A stretch of DNA of 64,000 bases from Desulfosporosinus lacus DSM 15449 (GCF_900129935.1 NZ_FQXJ01000006.1:23663-87662), one strand, 5' to 3'. Counted from the stretch's first letter, positions 7,774 through 17,811 are shown. Made by a program: numbers and translations. The notes: generated from the letters alone by a model not told the origin.

Positions 7774-10700
7774 TTATTGACCAGCCAGCTCCCTAAGCTG
7801 ATCTTCAATGCCCTTCCCCACTACATACTCCCCACCGAAAATAGCCGTTTTACTTAACCCTCCGGCTTCAAGGTAACGGATGACCTGTTCAGGCAAATTA
7901 ACATCCACGAGAATGATCGGTGCCTTATGTTGTGCGGCATAGACACTACCGGCTAAAGCGTCCGGGTAATTATTGCCGGTAGCGATACAGACGGTCTGAA
8001 CTCCTGAAGGAGAACCTGATCCGGGGTTATCACTCAAGCTGGGGAAGAAATATTTCGCCACAGCCAGCGATGTGTCATAGCGGTCTTCTCCGCCGATCCT
8101 GATGAGATCTTCCGCTGCCAATCCACTGAGCAGCCCAGCCTCTTTTTTCACGTCCTCACCGACTGCTCCCTGCAGCCCGATAATATAGATCTTATCCGGC
8201 TTGATGGCAGCAATTTTCTCCTTAACCACATCAGGTATCCCATTCTTCTGCACCAGGAGAATAGGATATCCTCTTTGAGCTGCTATACTGCTCACCGACA
8301 AAGCGTCAGGATAGTTCTCCCCGCTGACTAAGACCACCGGGGTGCCGGTCTCAACTTGCAGCTGTTCCGCTATTTTGGCTGAGGTAGCATAGCATTCGTT
8401 TCCGGCGAGCCGGATAGTCTGTCTAATGCCAGCATCCCTGAGTCTGTCTGCGAAACTTTGACCGATAACTGCCGTGCCGCCGAGGATATACACCGTACCC
8501 CCTGTTTCCAGCTCAGCAGTGAGATAATCCAGAACTTTCTTTTGCGCGGCTTCCGAATCGCCGACTAAAAGAATGGGAGCATTGAGCCGATAGGCCAGGA
8601 CACTACCTGCCAAAGCATCCGGGTAATTGCCGGCTGTGGCCAGAACGACAGTGGATACCTTGCCAGGATAAGCCGCCCGGGCAATAGCCAGAGCAGTCTC
8701 CACCCCATCCACTCCGGCAAGCCGGATAACGGGATCATAGACCACGGCGTAATCGCTGAAATGGGAGGTGCTGAAGACAACGGTTCCGCTGTCCGGATCG
8801 TAATGTCCATTCGGTACGGTGACCACACTACCCGACCCATCGATGTACCAGACCACGATATGCTCTGGATTGGCCAGTTCTTCAGGAGTGGGCGTATATG
8901 GAATGGCTACAGTGACCGGCGCGTCGGGATTGTTCCACGCAGTCTGCTCTCCGTCCACCGACAGGGTAAACGATATGAGCGGGTGGTTGCCGATGGCTGT
9001 TCTGACCGTTTCCGGCAGAGCGGATGAGTCCCCCTGCCCGATGGTGATTTGCGCCTTGCTCCCGTCCACATTCTCAACACCCGTCAGCATATCGGCCGGT
9101 ACGGTGATGCTGCCAAGACCGGTATGGAGAGTCAGCGCCCCCTGCCCGTCGATTGATGACAAAGACTGAACAGGGATGCCGAAGGAATAGGTATCAATAC
9201 CGGACATTGGCGGCAACTTGATCACTGAGGTCCCATCCTCTGAGAAAAGATTGCCTATATCTACGACCGCACTGCCGGCAGTTTTATCAACCGTGACCGG
9301 CAGAGTAGTTTTTTTCGTGCCGTTTCCTGCCACATCCGTCACTTCCAGATCCGCGGTATAGTTTTGATCATCGGGAGTACTGCCGCCACCACCGGAGGAG
9401 CCGCCGCCACCCGACCTGGCTTTTACCGTCACGCTAACGGTCATGTCCAGGGAAACGCCATCCTGATTGTTCACGCCGCTGGGTAGGCTTACGGTTCCGT
9501 TCACTGTGAAGGTCTGCTCAGAGCCTGAAGACGGATTATAGGTGCTTGACGCCACATTCCAGGTCACGTCTCCGCTCACTTCTCCCCCATCGGTGACCAG
9601 TATCACAGTAGAGGGCAAGCCCAGCGCTGATGCTGTTTTCTCAGTACCGTTGGCTACACCCGTGATGGCTGCCGGTGTCGTTACGCTGATTAAGACTTTG
9701 TCCGTGGATACTGCTGCCAGAACCGTCACATTAATGCTCACATCCAAGGAAACACCATCCGGGTTCACCACGCCGCTGGGCAGACTGACTGTTCCATCTA
9801 CGATGAAAGTCTGTTCAGCGGTATCCGCCGGATCGTAGGAACTGGAAGCTACATCCCAGGTCACGCTTCCGCTCACATTACCCTCAGCGGTAATCAGCGT
9901 TACAGCAGCAGGCAGACCCAGGGCCGCAGCCGTTTTCTCCGTACCGTTGGCCACACCTGTGATGGCTACGGGTGTAGTGATACTCAGGAGCGTCTTGCTG
10001 ATGGTGATGCTCAAGTCCTGTGTATCGCTGCCGGTGATGTTCTCCGCCTTAATGGCAAAATCGAAAGTCCCGCTGGCTGTGGGGACGCCGGAAATAGTGT
10101 CACCGCCTGTGAGGGTCAGACCAACCGGCAGATTGCCGCTGACCATGGACCAGGTCATGGGCGTATCCCCTGTTGCTGCCAGGGTTTGACTGTAAGTGTC
10201 ACCTACCGCTCCCCCCGGGAGAGATGTTGTCGTGATGGTGGGAGCCGTGCCCGCTGTCCATTTGGCGTACAATATGGTATCCTCGTTCACCCTGTCGTTG
10301 TCAAAATCCCAACCGTCACTACAATCCTCATCTTTATACCAGCCGCCGAAGAGACAGCCTGCTTGGACCGGGTCGGCGGGTTTAAGGATTTTTTCACCTG
10401 CTGCGGCTACAAGATCCGAAACGGGAGAGCCTTCACCCACACTGAAGGAAACCGTATATAAGGAGTGGAACGGAAAGCCCTTGGCCAGGGCATAAGTTTG
10501 CGCCGTCGAGGACTCAAACCCGTAGATGCCGTCATTGGCAACAGCCGTATATTTAAAAACATCGTTGCCGAAAGACGGGCCGCTAGCGAGAATAACCGCC
10601 TTGCGCAGGTCGGTGCAGAACTGAAAGGCACCGTTGCCGATACTGGTTACGTTAGGGGAAATGGTCACCGCCGGAAGACTGTCGCAACCTAAAAAGGCGA

Positions 10701-11988
10701 AGTCGCCGATGCTTCGAAGGCTGTCGGGCAAAGCAAGGCCGGTCAGTCTGCCGCAACCATTAAAAGTATAGGGACCGATGATCTCAATACCCTCGGGGAT
10801 CGTCATCTGTGTCACGCCGACGCAGGCGTTGAAGGCATACGAGCCGATGCTTTGAACACTGTCCGGCAGAGTAATTCGGGTCAGGGACGGGTTGCTGCAG
10901 TTGAAAAAAGCACCCTCACCGATCCGCTCTACGCTGTCCGGAATACTGACGGCAGTCAGATGACTGGAATTGAGCAAGGCGTAGTTCCCGATTTCTGTGA
11001 CGCTGTCCGGAATAGTCAGCGTTCCTGAGCGCCCGGCGGGGTGGCAGATGAGGATGGTTTTAGCGGCATTGTACAGCACGCCCCCCTCACTGGTAAAGGC
11101 CGGGTTAGTTCCGGCAACTGTGATGCTGCTCAGCATGTTGCAGCCATTAAGGGCGTCTGCGCCGATGGAGGTCACGCTGGCGGGAATGGTGAGACTTTGC
11201 AGGGCCTTGCATTCGGCCAAAATACTGTCCGGTATGGCTGTGAAGCCGGGGTTGTCCGGCAGGTTAATACTGGCAAGATGCCAGCAGGCATTAAAAGCGC
11301 CGTTGCCGATGACCGTGACTGAATTTGGCAGGGTTATATTTTCGACTCCGGTGCCCAGGAAAGCCATGCTACCGATGGAGGTCAGATTGGTTAACGACGC
11401 GATATTCGTTGTCTTCAGGAGGGTGTCTCCGTTGAACAGTTTTTCCGGCAGAGCGGTAAAACTAGCGTTGTCCGGCAGTCTGACTTCACCCAGCACTGAA
11501 CAGTTAGCCAAAGCTGAAGCCCCGATGCTTTCCAGCGTATCCGGCAGGGTAATACTCGTCAGCGCCGTGCAATTGTAAAAGGCCGAAGCCCCCATTGTGC
11601 GGAGATTGGCGGAAAGAGTCACGGATGTCAGCTTGTTGCACCAGTAGAAGGCGCTGTCCCCCACCCTCGTCACACTGTCGGGCATGACAAAGGTTTTGAT
11701 ATCCGAGGGAAAGAAAAGGGGGCTACTGCTCTTAAAGGCATTGGCTTCAATCGACGTTACAGCCAACGGACCGGAACCGGTCTCCAGGGAAGCCGGAAGG
11801 ATCAGATCCCCGCCGGAGGGTGTTGTACAGCCTGTGATGCCCAGGGTGCCGTCGTCGAGAATCTTCCACTTCCATATGCCGGTGGTACCGGTACCTCCCG
11901 CTGCCTGAACCGCAGCCGGCAGCATCCCCAGGGTCATGATCACAACTAAAATCAGGGCCAGAAATTTCGATTTCCATCGCTGCTTCAT
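7774..11988 (-). CDS. Secreted BspA-type leucine-rich-repeat protein with C-terminal cell-wall-binding repeats
   Basis: This is a 1404-residue surface protein. A signal peptide covers about residues 1-30 (hydrophobic LALILVVIMTLGMLPA, cleavage near VQA-AGG). Tandem BspA-like leucine-rich repeats (IPDSVTSIG-type units) run from about 45 to 500. They are followed by an InlB-type beta repeat ending in GGWYKD (about 505-580), a putative Ig domain (585-660) and two near-identical Ig-like units starting ITTPVAITGVANGTEKT (665-860). After a glycine-serine linker come a further beta domain and three cell-wall-binding repeat 2 domains from about 1110 to the end. It should be anchored non-covalently to cell-wall polymer and display ligand-binding repeats. 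No sortase motif is seen. Function is unknown; adhesion is a reasonable inference. Confidence 0.85.
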   Translation of the reverse strand: MKQRWKSKFLALILVVIMTLGMLPAAVQAAGGTGTTGIWKWKILDDGTLGITGCTTPSGGDLILPASLETGSGPLAVTSIEANAFKSSSPLFFPSDIKTFVMPDSVTRVGDSAFYWCNKLTSVTLSANLRTMGASAFYNCTALTSITLPDTLESIGASALANCSVLGEVRLPDNASFTALPEKLFNGDTLLKTTNIASLTNLTSIGSMAFLGTGVENITLPNSVTVIGNGAFNACWHLASINLPDNPGFTAIPDSILAECKALQSLTIPASVTSIGADALNGCNMLSSITVAGTNPAFTSEGGVLYNAAKTILICHPAGRSGTLTIPDSVTEIGNYALLNSSHLTAVSIPDSVERIGEGAFFNCSNPSLTRITLPDSVQSIGSYAFNACVGVTQMTIPEGIEIIGPYTFNGCGRLTGLALPDSLRSIGDFAFLGCDSLPAVTISPNVTSIGNGAFQFCTDLRKAVILASGPSFGNDVFKYTAVANDGIYGFESSTAQTYALAKGFPFHSLYTVSFSVGEGSPVSDLVAAAGEKILKPADPVQAGCLFGGWYKDEDCSDGWDFDNDRVNEDTILYAKWTAGTAPTITTTSLPGGAVGDTYSQTLAATGDTPMTWSMVSGNLPVGLTLTGGDTISGVPTASGTFDFAIKAENITGSDTQDLSITISKTLLSITTPVAITGVANGTEKTAAALGLPAAVTLITAEGNVSGSVTWDVASSSYDPADTAEQTFIVDGTVSLPSGVVNPDGVSLDVSINVTVLAAVSTDKVLISVTTPAAITGVANGTEKTASALGLPSTVILVTDGGEVSGDVTWNVASSTYNPSSGSEQTFTVNGTVSLPSGVNNQDGVSLDMTVSVTVKARSGGGGSSGGGGSTPDDQNYTADLEVTDVAGNGTKKTTLPVTVDKTAGSAVVDIGNLFSEDGTSVIKLPPMSGIDTYSFGIPVQSLSSIDGQGALTLHTGLGSITVPADMLTGVENVDGSKAQITIGQGDSSALPETVRTAIGNHPLISFTLSVDGEQTAWNNPDAPVTVAIPYTPTPEELANPEHIVVWYIDGSGSVVTVPNGHYDPDSGTVVFSTSHFSDYAVVYDPVIRLAGVDGVETALAIARAAYPGKVSTVVLATAGNYPDALAGSVLAYRLNAPILLVGDSEAAQKKVLDYLTAELETGGTVYILGGTAVIGQSFADRLRDAGIRQTIRLAGNECYATSAKIAEQLQVETGTPVVLVSGENYPDALSVSSIAAQRGYPILLVQKNGIPDVVKEKIAAIKPDKIYIIGLQGAVGEDVKKEAGLLSGLAAEDLIRIGGEDRYDTSLAVAKYFFPSLSDNPGSGSPSGVQTVCIATGNNYPDALAGSVYAAQHKAPIILVDVNLPEQVIRYLEAGGLSKTAIFGGEYVVGKGIEDQLRELAGQ

Positions 11989-12292
11989 CGTTCACTCTCC
12001 TACCTTTTTCAAAAATAATCTGTTCCAAGAGGTTAACCTGTTCCTGCCGTTGCCTCAAAAATCAGCTCGACAGAGTTTTCACAGAGTTTACTCTATGGAT
12101 GGACAGCCTAATTTAAAGAAAATGGTAGCATAGAGCGGCTCGGCGCACATCGTACCAAAGTACTGCAAAAATAGGCATAGATAGATGTACAGCACAAATA
12201 GTGGGTCCGAAGTCAGAGCCAATTTTGGAGGTTTTATCGACGACGTAGTTCGCTAAAAGCCACAAGTAGTCAAAAGAAATCGTGATGTCATT
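11989..12292. other. Intergenic region between the surface-protein and HicB-like genes
   Basis: Divergent promoters are expected here. The frame of the HicB-like gene stays open upstream of its start as far as a TAA at about 12255, reading KPQVVKRNRDVIVALS, so that gene may once have been longer. I see no RNA gene or repeat. Confidence 0.4.
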
Positions 12293-12601
12293 GTGGCTCT
12301 TTCAAAAGATACTTTAAATGATGCCTTATCCATATATGAATTAACAATAGAGTTTGAACAAGATAAAGACGGTCGATTTGCCGGCAGCATTGAACAAATT
12401 CCCGATATAGTTGCGGATGGAGAAACTTTAGAAGAGTTGCGAATGGAGTTAGCTTATCATCTCTTTGAATATGCCAAAGATTACGACGCTGATTTTAACC
12501 GTTATTTCAACAGTCCCAATCGCCATTCCCACGCCTACTATATCCTCCGAGTGTTACTGGAAGATAACTTAGAATCAGTATCCGGTATGCTTCATGCCTA
12601 G
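12293..12601 (+). CDS. HicB-like (UPF0150) antitoxin-domain protein
   Basis: This is a 102-residue protein. Its first half has the HicB fold pattern: a beta strand YELTIEFEQDKDGRFAGSI, then IPDIVADGETLEELRMEL, which leads into a helix. In HicAB modules this partial RNase H fold binds the HicA RNase. No HicA-like partner is adjacent, and no DNA-binding C-terminal domain is clear. The GTG start has no good ribosome-binding site and the frame continues upstream without a start, so this may be an orphan or 5'-truncated antitoxin. It is followed at once by a strong terminator. Confidence 0.6.
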   Translation: MALSKDTLNDALSIYELTIEFEQDKDGRFAGSIEQIPDIVADGETLEELRMELAYHLFEYAKDYDADFNRYFNSPNRHSHAYYILRVLLEDNLESVSGMLHA

Positions 12602-12637
12602 TTGGAGTGATTTAGGATAATAGGTTGTGAAAAGCTT

Positions 12638-12674
12638 AAGGGGATGCGCACCAGTATTGCGCATCCCCTTTTTT
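12638..12674 (+). terminator. Strong rho-independent terminator
   Basis: A perfect 13-base stem (12638-12650 with 12658-12670) with a 7-base loop is followed by a T-run. It ends the HicB-like transcript and may also serve the converging regulator gene on the minus strand. Confidence 0.9.
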
Positions 12675-12726
12675 GACGTTATTGACTTTTGCAGCGGTTC
12701 ATTAAACCCGCCGCTCGATCCGCCGA

Positions 12727-15312
12727 CTACAATAGCCCCAACTCCCGAACCAACTTAAGACATTGGCTGCGGTTTTTCAGCCCCAGCTTGCCATAAATAT
12801 TGCCGGTATGGGTTTTGACCGTCCGGAGACCGATACCCAAAGTGTCACTGATCTGCTGATTGGTTGCGGCGTTGGCCATCAGCTCCAGGACCTTCCTCTC
12901 CTGAACCGTGAGCTGCTCCCATATCTTCCCGGCCTTTCTCCCGGCCACCTGGTCGCAGGCTTCCAAAGTCGGCAGCAGGCTGCCGGGCATCTGTTTCAGC
13001 AGGCTGGAGGCCCAAGCCCTGCCTTCGGTCAGGAACTGCTCTTCCGCCGGCTTCCGCCTGGACTTTAGATAAGCCCTGAGGATTTGGGCCATGGGAGAGA
13101 GTTCATCCAGATAACTCCGGACATACCCCTCCTTCAGGCCAATGGCGAAGGACTCATCCATATACCTAAACGACGAGAGAGTATGATGATTTCTGAAATC
13201 AAGTAAGGCCAGCAGGTTCAGCACCTCCACCCTGCTGTGGCTCCTCCCGTTGTCCCCGGTGAAGGTGAGGAGCCTGTGCAGCAGGAGCCGGGCATCCTGG
13301 GTTCGGTTCAGAAAGATCAGTGCTCTGACATAAACGATCAGCTCATATTCCTTGAACCTGCTGAGCTCTGTGAACAGATCCAGCTTGCTGGCCAGAACCC
13401 ATTCCCGGACCTTTTCCGTATCTCCAATGTCCATTAAAAGCCTGCACCGGTAAGCCTGGAGCAAATAGATCCAGTGAGACTTTCGGTTGTCCGGAAGCAG
13501 CTTTGCACATTTCTCCAGGACGCTGAGTGCTCCGGAAATATCTCCTTCAGCCCGCTTCACCCGGGCGATGTCCACCATCGCCGGAACAAGTGCTCCCGGA
13601 CAATCCGCTTCCTGCCCTTCTTCCATAGCCTTGAGCAGAAAAGGCAGGGCCTCCTCCAGCCGGTTGCTTTCATATAAATATTCTCCGCAGGCCAAGGGCG
13701 CGTAGCCCGGATTTTTGCTGATCATTGCCCGGTAGCTTTCGATCATCCTGGCGTATTGGCCGGGGGCTTCCCGGAATAGTCCAACGATACGGTTGATGGG
13801 ACTGCGGTAAAAGTAAATGTCCCCTGCATTGAAATCGTGGTATTCCGGCATTTTATAATGTCTGCCCCCATCTGTCTCCGCCGCCGCCAGGATCAGCGTC
13901 AGAAATTCGCTGCTGCCTTCCCGGACCAGCAGATTGGCCTCAACCATGGTGCATAAAGTACGGCTGTAGCCGCTCCATTCAGGACTGGAGACAGCTTGAC
14001 GGTCGGCTTGGATAGCCTTCATTCTGTTCAGCCATTGCCGAGACAAGTCGAATCTGCCGTTTTCCGCATAATACAGGACATAAATGACGGCAATCTTAAA
14101 GCTGTTCCTGCGGTATCCTTCCGGCAGACGTTCGATCCAGGACAGCAGCCTGCCGAAATCATTCTTATCGATAATGTCGTCACTCTGGTGTTCCATCAGT
14201 TCAAAGGCTTCTCCGTAAAAGCCGCCGTTGAGGAAATGTTCAATGGCTTCCGGCATCCGGCCTTGGGCCTGGAACCAGCAGCCTGCTCTTCTGTGCAGGC
14301 GGGGTATCTCATAGGGAGCTGTCTCTCTAAGCAGCTTGTGCAGAAAGCTTTTAAACAGGTGGTGGTATTGATAGGTTTGATCCTGCCCGGCTAAAGCGTT
14401 CAGGAAGCCGCTTCCCTCACTGATTTCCTTCAACAGGCCTGCACTGCTCACCTCTCCCGTGACTGCCTCACACAAAGCTGGGGAGAGGGTATCCAAAAGG
14501 CATGTTTTTAGGGCAAAGGCCCGTCGCTCGGGCATCCAGGTATTAAGAACCTCGTCATGGAGATACTCTTCAATATCCCGGCTGGATTGGGGCAGGGCGG
14601 CAAGAGCGTTACCCCCGCCGGCATTTTCCATGGACATGGCCACAGCTACCATGGCCGCGGCCCACCCTTCCGTGTAGCTCTCCACCTTTTTCAGTTCCTC
14701 CTCAGGGAGGGTATAGCCCCTGGCCTGGTAAAAACGGGAAATTTCTTCTTCCTGAAAACGCAGATCTTGTTCCCCCAGCCGTTGAGCCTGCCACTTGATC
14801 CGCTGCCTGGCCAGATCCAGTTCCGGCTCTCTCCGGCTGATCAAAATCAGGTGCATTTTGGCAGGCAGATAGTCCATCAGATAGGATAGTCCTTTCAGAA
14901 TCGAGGGCTCGCTGATTTCATGGAGATCATCCAAGACCAGCAAAAAATCTGTTGGAGCCTCCGCCAGGCGGTCGATGAGGATGTTGAGGTGGATATGGGC
15001 TTTGACCATTTCCGAGGAGGCCCACACATATTCCGTGTCTTTGGCGATGCCGCCGACTATTTTGTCCAGGGCAGCACAGACATAACGCCAAAAAGTCACG
15101 GGCTGATTGTCTCCCCCGTCCAAGGACAGCCAGGCCCAAGTCAGGTCGCATTTACCCAGCCATTCCAGGACGGCGGTGGTTTTTCCGGAACCTGCCGGGG
15201 CTGTGACCAGGGTCAGATGGCATTCCAGGACGCGCCGGAATTTCCTTTGCAGTTGTTCTCGGCTGATGATCCTATGATTCACAATCGGTGCCTGAAGTTT
15301 GGCTTTCAGCAA
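12727..15312 (-). CDS. LAL-type (MalT-like) LuxR-family transcriptional regulator
   Basis: This 861-residue ATP-dependent regulator belongs to the LAL/MalT class. Walker A is TAPAGSGKTT near residue 38 and the Walker B-like LLVLDDLHE is near 125. A TPR-like helical region fills the middle. The C-terminus is a LuxR helix-turn-helix (LTVQERKVLELMANAATNQQ onward, with TVKTHTGNIYGKLGLKNR as recognition region). Members bind an inducer in the TPR region and nucleotide in the N-terminal domain, and activate nearby genes. The start is a TTG preceded by AAAGGGG. Its target is unknown; the large surface-protein gene 5 kb away is a candidate by proximity only. Confidence 0.88.
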   Translation of the reverse strand: MLKAKLQAPIVNHRIISREQLQRKFRRVLECHLTLVTAPAGSGKTTAVLEWLGKCDLTWAWLSLDGGDNQPVTFWRYVCAALDKIVGGIAKDTEYVWASSEMVKAHIHLNILIDRLAEAPTDFLLVLDDLHEISEPSILKGLSYLMDYLPAKMHLILISRREPELDLARQRIKWQAQRLGEQDLRFQEEEISRFYQARGYTLPEEELKKVESYTEGWAAAMVAVAMSMENAGGGNALAALPQSSRDIEEYLHDEVLNTWMPERRAFALKTCLLDTLSPALCEAVTGEVSSAGLLKEISEGSGFLNALAGQDQTYQYHHLFKSFLHKLLRETAPYEIPRLHRRAGCWFQAQGRMPEAIEHFLNGGFYGEAFELMEHQSDDIIDKNDFGRLLSWIERLPEGYRRNSFKIAVIYVLYYAENGRFDLSRQWLNRMKAIQADRQAVSSPEWSGYSRTLCTMVEANLLVREGSSEFLTLILAAAETDGGRHYKMPEYHDFNAGDIYFYRSPINRIVGLFREAPGQYARMIESYRAMISKNPGYAPLACGEYLYESNRLEEALPFLLKAMEEGQEADCPGALVPAMVDIARVKRAEGDISGALSVLEKCAKLLPDNRKSHWIYLLQAYRCRLLMDIGDTEKVREWVLASKLDLFTELSRFKEYELIVYVRALIFLNRTQDARLLLHRLLTFTGDNGRSHSRVEVLNLLALLDFRNHHTLSSFRYMDESFAIGLKEGYVRSYLDELSPMAQILRAYLKSRRKPAEEQFLTEGRAWASSLLKQMPGSLLPTLEACDQVAGRKAGKIWEQLTVQERKVLELMANAATNQQISDTLGIGLRTVKTHTGNIYGKLGLKNRSQCLKLVRELGLL

Positions 15313-15409
15313 TGCTTTGCCCCTTTCCGTTCCTGCCTTTGAGCTGATCGATTTATCATACTTCTAATCGTGTCGCGAATAAGAACAATAACACTATAAG
15401 TTCCTATTC

Positions 15410-15462
15410 AAAAAGGCAATCACAGGACCATAATGATGTGGTTCAGCGATTGCTTTTTGCTA
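15410..15462. terminator. Stem-loop between the regulator and blaR1-like genes
   Basis: AAAAAGGCAATC and GATTGCTTTTT form an outer stem with one bulge, flanked by A- and T-runs on both sides. It can act as a terminator for the leftward transcript or in both directions. Confidence 0.5.
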
Positions 15463-15512
15463 TACCAATGAAATCAATATTTTCCTTAAAGATTACCTTA
15501 ATCTTTTCTAAG

Positions 15513-17318
15513 CTATAACCGGATTAGCGATCCTTTGGGAGCTTTTTGATGCACCCAATCTATACCATTTTCATTCACCAACCTTTGTATATGACCTTTA
15601 TAGCTGTCATACCAATCTTGGGGGGGTGTTACCGCAGTCTTAATATCCTCGCCGCCAAGAATAGTTCTACATAAGTTCATCATAATCTGTCCCTTTAATC
15701 CATTTTGTCCGCCTTTTTTAAACTCGGAGAATAGATAGGTCAGGGCTTTATGATCCATAGCGAGAATGGCATTGTATTCAGTTTCATGTGCCTTGATATA
15801 ATCCTGTGGATTAGACGAGATTAGTGGAGACGACATGATTGTTGCCAGATATGCCTCAATTTGATCTTTATTTGGACCTTGTGCAGTGATCTTACTTATA
15901 TCTGGTGGTGCGTTTAGGCGATCTATTAGTTCTATGAGTGTCTTAGTGTTATTGGCGTAGTCGCGAACATCACCATCCAACAACTGGTCTGTATATTCCC
16001 TAGTATGAGGGAAAATAGACGTAGAAGTATTAGGACTGTTGGTGATATCCAAGATTGAGCTGTAAATTACATCAACATTGTCCACTAAGCTAAAGAGCAT
16101 GATGGCATTATGAAAAGCATATGTGTTATTTTGGCCTTCCAACTCACTCACTGTATAATGAATGGTCATACTATAGGGCGTAGCGGATGTCTGAAGCTCT
16201 ACGCTATTACGTACGACACCAGCGGGCAAGGGCATGGCATCAATGAGTGCAACAACCTTGTTGTTGTCACCTACGTATTGAGTTTTGTTGGCCAATAAGG
16301 TCTCCGTTTTAAAGCCTGAGTAAACACCTGTTGCCAACAGGTCATTCTTAGGATTTGCTGTAAGCAGCACAACTAGAACAAATGTAACAATAAGCGTTAC
16401 TACTACAACCCAAGAAGGAGGTTTCTTGTAGCTTAGAACATTTTTGATCCTTGCTTTCGTGTTGCTTTCTCCAAAGGCAAGTGGACTTCCGGAAATCAAC
16501 TGACGTTTACCGGTGGCCAGAGCTAACAAAGATTTGCTGTAATTGGCTCTAGTCTCATCGTCGCCGAATAGTTTCAGAACGCTTTCATCGCAGGACATTT
16601 CCAGGTCTTTGCTCATCAGAAAAAAGCTAAGCCACATCAACGGATTAAACCAGTGAACTGAGAGGACTAGAAACGCAAATGGCTTGATGAGGTAATCTAG
16701 CCGTTTTATATGCACCCTTTCGTGTGCCAGGATATAGGGTAGCTCACTTTGCGAAATATCCGTTGGTATATAAATCTTTGGTTTTATGAACCCGCAGACA
16801 AACGGTGTAACGATTCTATCTGTTTCGAAAATCTCATCTCTTACGAGAGTCGATGTTTTAACATTGTTAATGACCTTCAGATAAGAAATTACACTATATA
16901 TTATAAGCAGAGCGACACCGACCACCCATACTATACTCAAAACAGCCATAACAATCTGCATGGGGTTCACGCTGGCAGTTTGTACCGCCTGAGGCAACGG
17001 ACTATTGACCACTTTGTTTATGCTATCGACACCAACATCAATACCTGGAGTTTGCATAAGACCCATATTATAAGGCACATAAGCTAAAGCTCCCGTAGTA
17101 TGCTGCGTTCCCGGTTTAATCACTGTTAAAAAACTAAAGGTGGATGAGAAAGAAACAGGTAAAATAAGTCGTATGAGTACCGCCGACCATAGTGCATATG
17201 AAAAAATCCGGGGCATTTTTTTGAGCATTAAACGAGCGATGATAACCCCTATGGCAACAAAGGATGCCGTTATGCTCATGTTGAGGATGGTTGTGAAAAC
17301 CACTTGTAATGTATTCAT
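15513..17318 (-). CDS. blaR1: BlaR1/MecR1-like M56 metallopeptidase sensor
   Basis: This is a 601-residue membrane sensor. Four N-terminal membrane segments surround an M56 zinc-peptidase domain with the catalytic motif LAHERVHIKRLDYL (HExxH near residue 199). After a further membrane segment (VVVVTLIVTFVLVVLL, about 307-322), the extracellular part is a DUF4825-like region rather than the penicillin-binding domain of true BlaR1. It therefore probably senses something other than a beta-lactam. Its ATG overlaps the stop of the repressor gene by 4 bases, the normal blaI-blaR1 coupling. Expected action: proteolytic relief of repression by the BlaI-like partner. Confidence 0.85.
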   Translation of the reverse strand: MNTLQVVFTTILNMSITASFVAIGVIIARLMLKKMPRIFSYALWSAVLIRLILPVSFSSTFSFLTVIKPGTQHTTGALAYVPYNMGLMQTPGIDVGVDSINKVVNSPLPQAVQTASVNPMQIVMAVLSIVWVVGVALLIIYSVISYLKVINNVKTSTLVRDEIFETDRIVTPFVCGFIKPKIYIPTDISQSELPYILAHERVHIKRLDYLIKPFAFLVLSVHWFNPLMWLSFFLMSKDLEMSCDESVLKLFGDDETRANYSKSLLALATGKRQLISGSPLAFGESNTKARIKNVLSYKKPPSWVVVVTLIVTFVLVVLLTANPKNDLLATGVYSGFKTETLLANKTQYVGDNNKVVALIDAMPLPAGVVRNSVELQTSATPYSMTIHYTVSELEGQNNTYAFHNAIMLFSLVDNVDVIYSSILDITNSPNTSTSIFPHTREYTDQLLDGDVRDYANNTKTLIELIDRLNAPPDISKITAQGPNKDQIEAYLATIMSSPLISSNPQDYIKAHETEYNAILAMDHKALTYLFSEFKKGGQNGLKGQIMMNLCRTILGGEDIKTAVTPPQDWYDSYKGHIQRLVNENGIDWVHQKAPKGSLIRL

Positions 17319-17674
17319 TTGATCGACTTCTCAATAATGGTTTTCAGTGCCGCTGCATCTTTGGACGTTAATCGTTTCCCATCTAAGAAAGCGGTCAAAA
17401 ATTGTGGTAGCGACCCGTTGAAAGCTTTTTCAATCAATGTTTCACTCTCATATTTTTGGACCTCTTCACGTTTTACGAGTGAAGTGACAACCGCATCTTC
17501 GTTTCTTAAGATTCCTCTCTCACTTAATTTTCTGAGGACTGTGTAGGTAGTGGACTTTTTCCACCCTAATTTTTCGAGGCAAAGCCGTACCAGCTCTGTA
17601 GAATTCACAGGCTCGTTTTCCCAAATGAGAGATACAAATTTATGTTCTGCATCAAATAACTTGTATTTTTCCAT
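17315..17674 (-). CDS. blaI: BlaI/MecI-family repressor
   Basis: A winged-helix repressor of about 119 residues. The start is set at the ATG at 17674, which follows TGGAGGT and gives the typical N-terminus MEKYKLFDAEHKFVSLIWE; a longer frame reaches 17746 but runs through the promoter and operators. The helix-turn-helix (NSTELVRLCLEKLGWKKSTT) and the dimerisation helices at the C-terminus are intact. It should bind the two operators upstream and be cleaved or released when the M56 sensor is activated. The target set probably starts with its own operon. Confidence 0.87.
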   Translation of the reverse strand: MEKYKLFDAEHKFVSLIWENEPVNSTELVRLCLEKLGWKKSTTYTVLRKLSERGILRNEDAVVTSLVKREEVQKYESETLIEKAFNGSLPQFLTAFLDGKRLTSKDAAALKTIIEKSIK

Positions 17675-17692
17675 AACGGCACCTCCACTAAA

Positions 17693-17746
17693 GTTTATTG
17701 TGATAGACCTTGACTTAAGTTTATTGCAATAAACCTTTTGTGTCAA
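17693..17746 (-). promoter_or_regulatory. Promoter and two operators of the blaI-blaR1-like operon
   Basis: Read on the minus strand, TTGACA (17741-17746) and TAAACT (17718-17723) are spaced by 17 bases. A perfect 16-base palindrome, GTTTATTGCAATAAAC (17719-17734), covers the -10 box and spacer. An imperfect copy (17693-17708) lies just downstream, centre to centre 26 bases away. Binding would block RNA polymerase, consistent with autorepression. The sequence differs from the TACA/TGTA type of classic Bla/Mec operators. Confidence 0.8.
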
Positions 17747-17811
17747 TAGGAAGTTTTGTGACTTATTCTAATTCAATATAAATTCATGACGGAACCCCAA
17801 TTGATAGATGG

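Noticed and set aside
10997..11578. Plus-strand frame of 193 codons inside the LRR gene
   Set aside because: It is an antisense shadow of the repetitive leucine-rich-repeat coding sequence.
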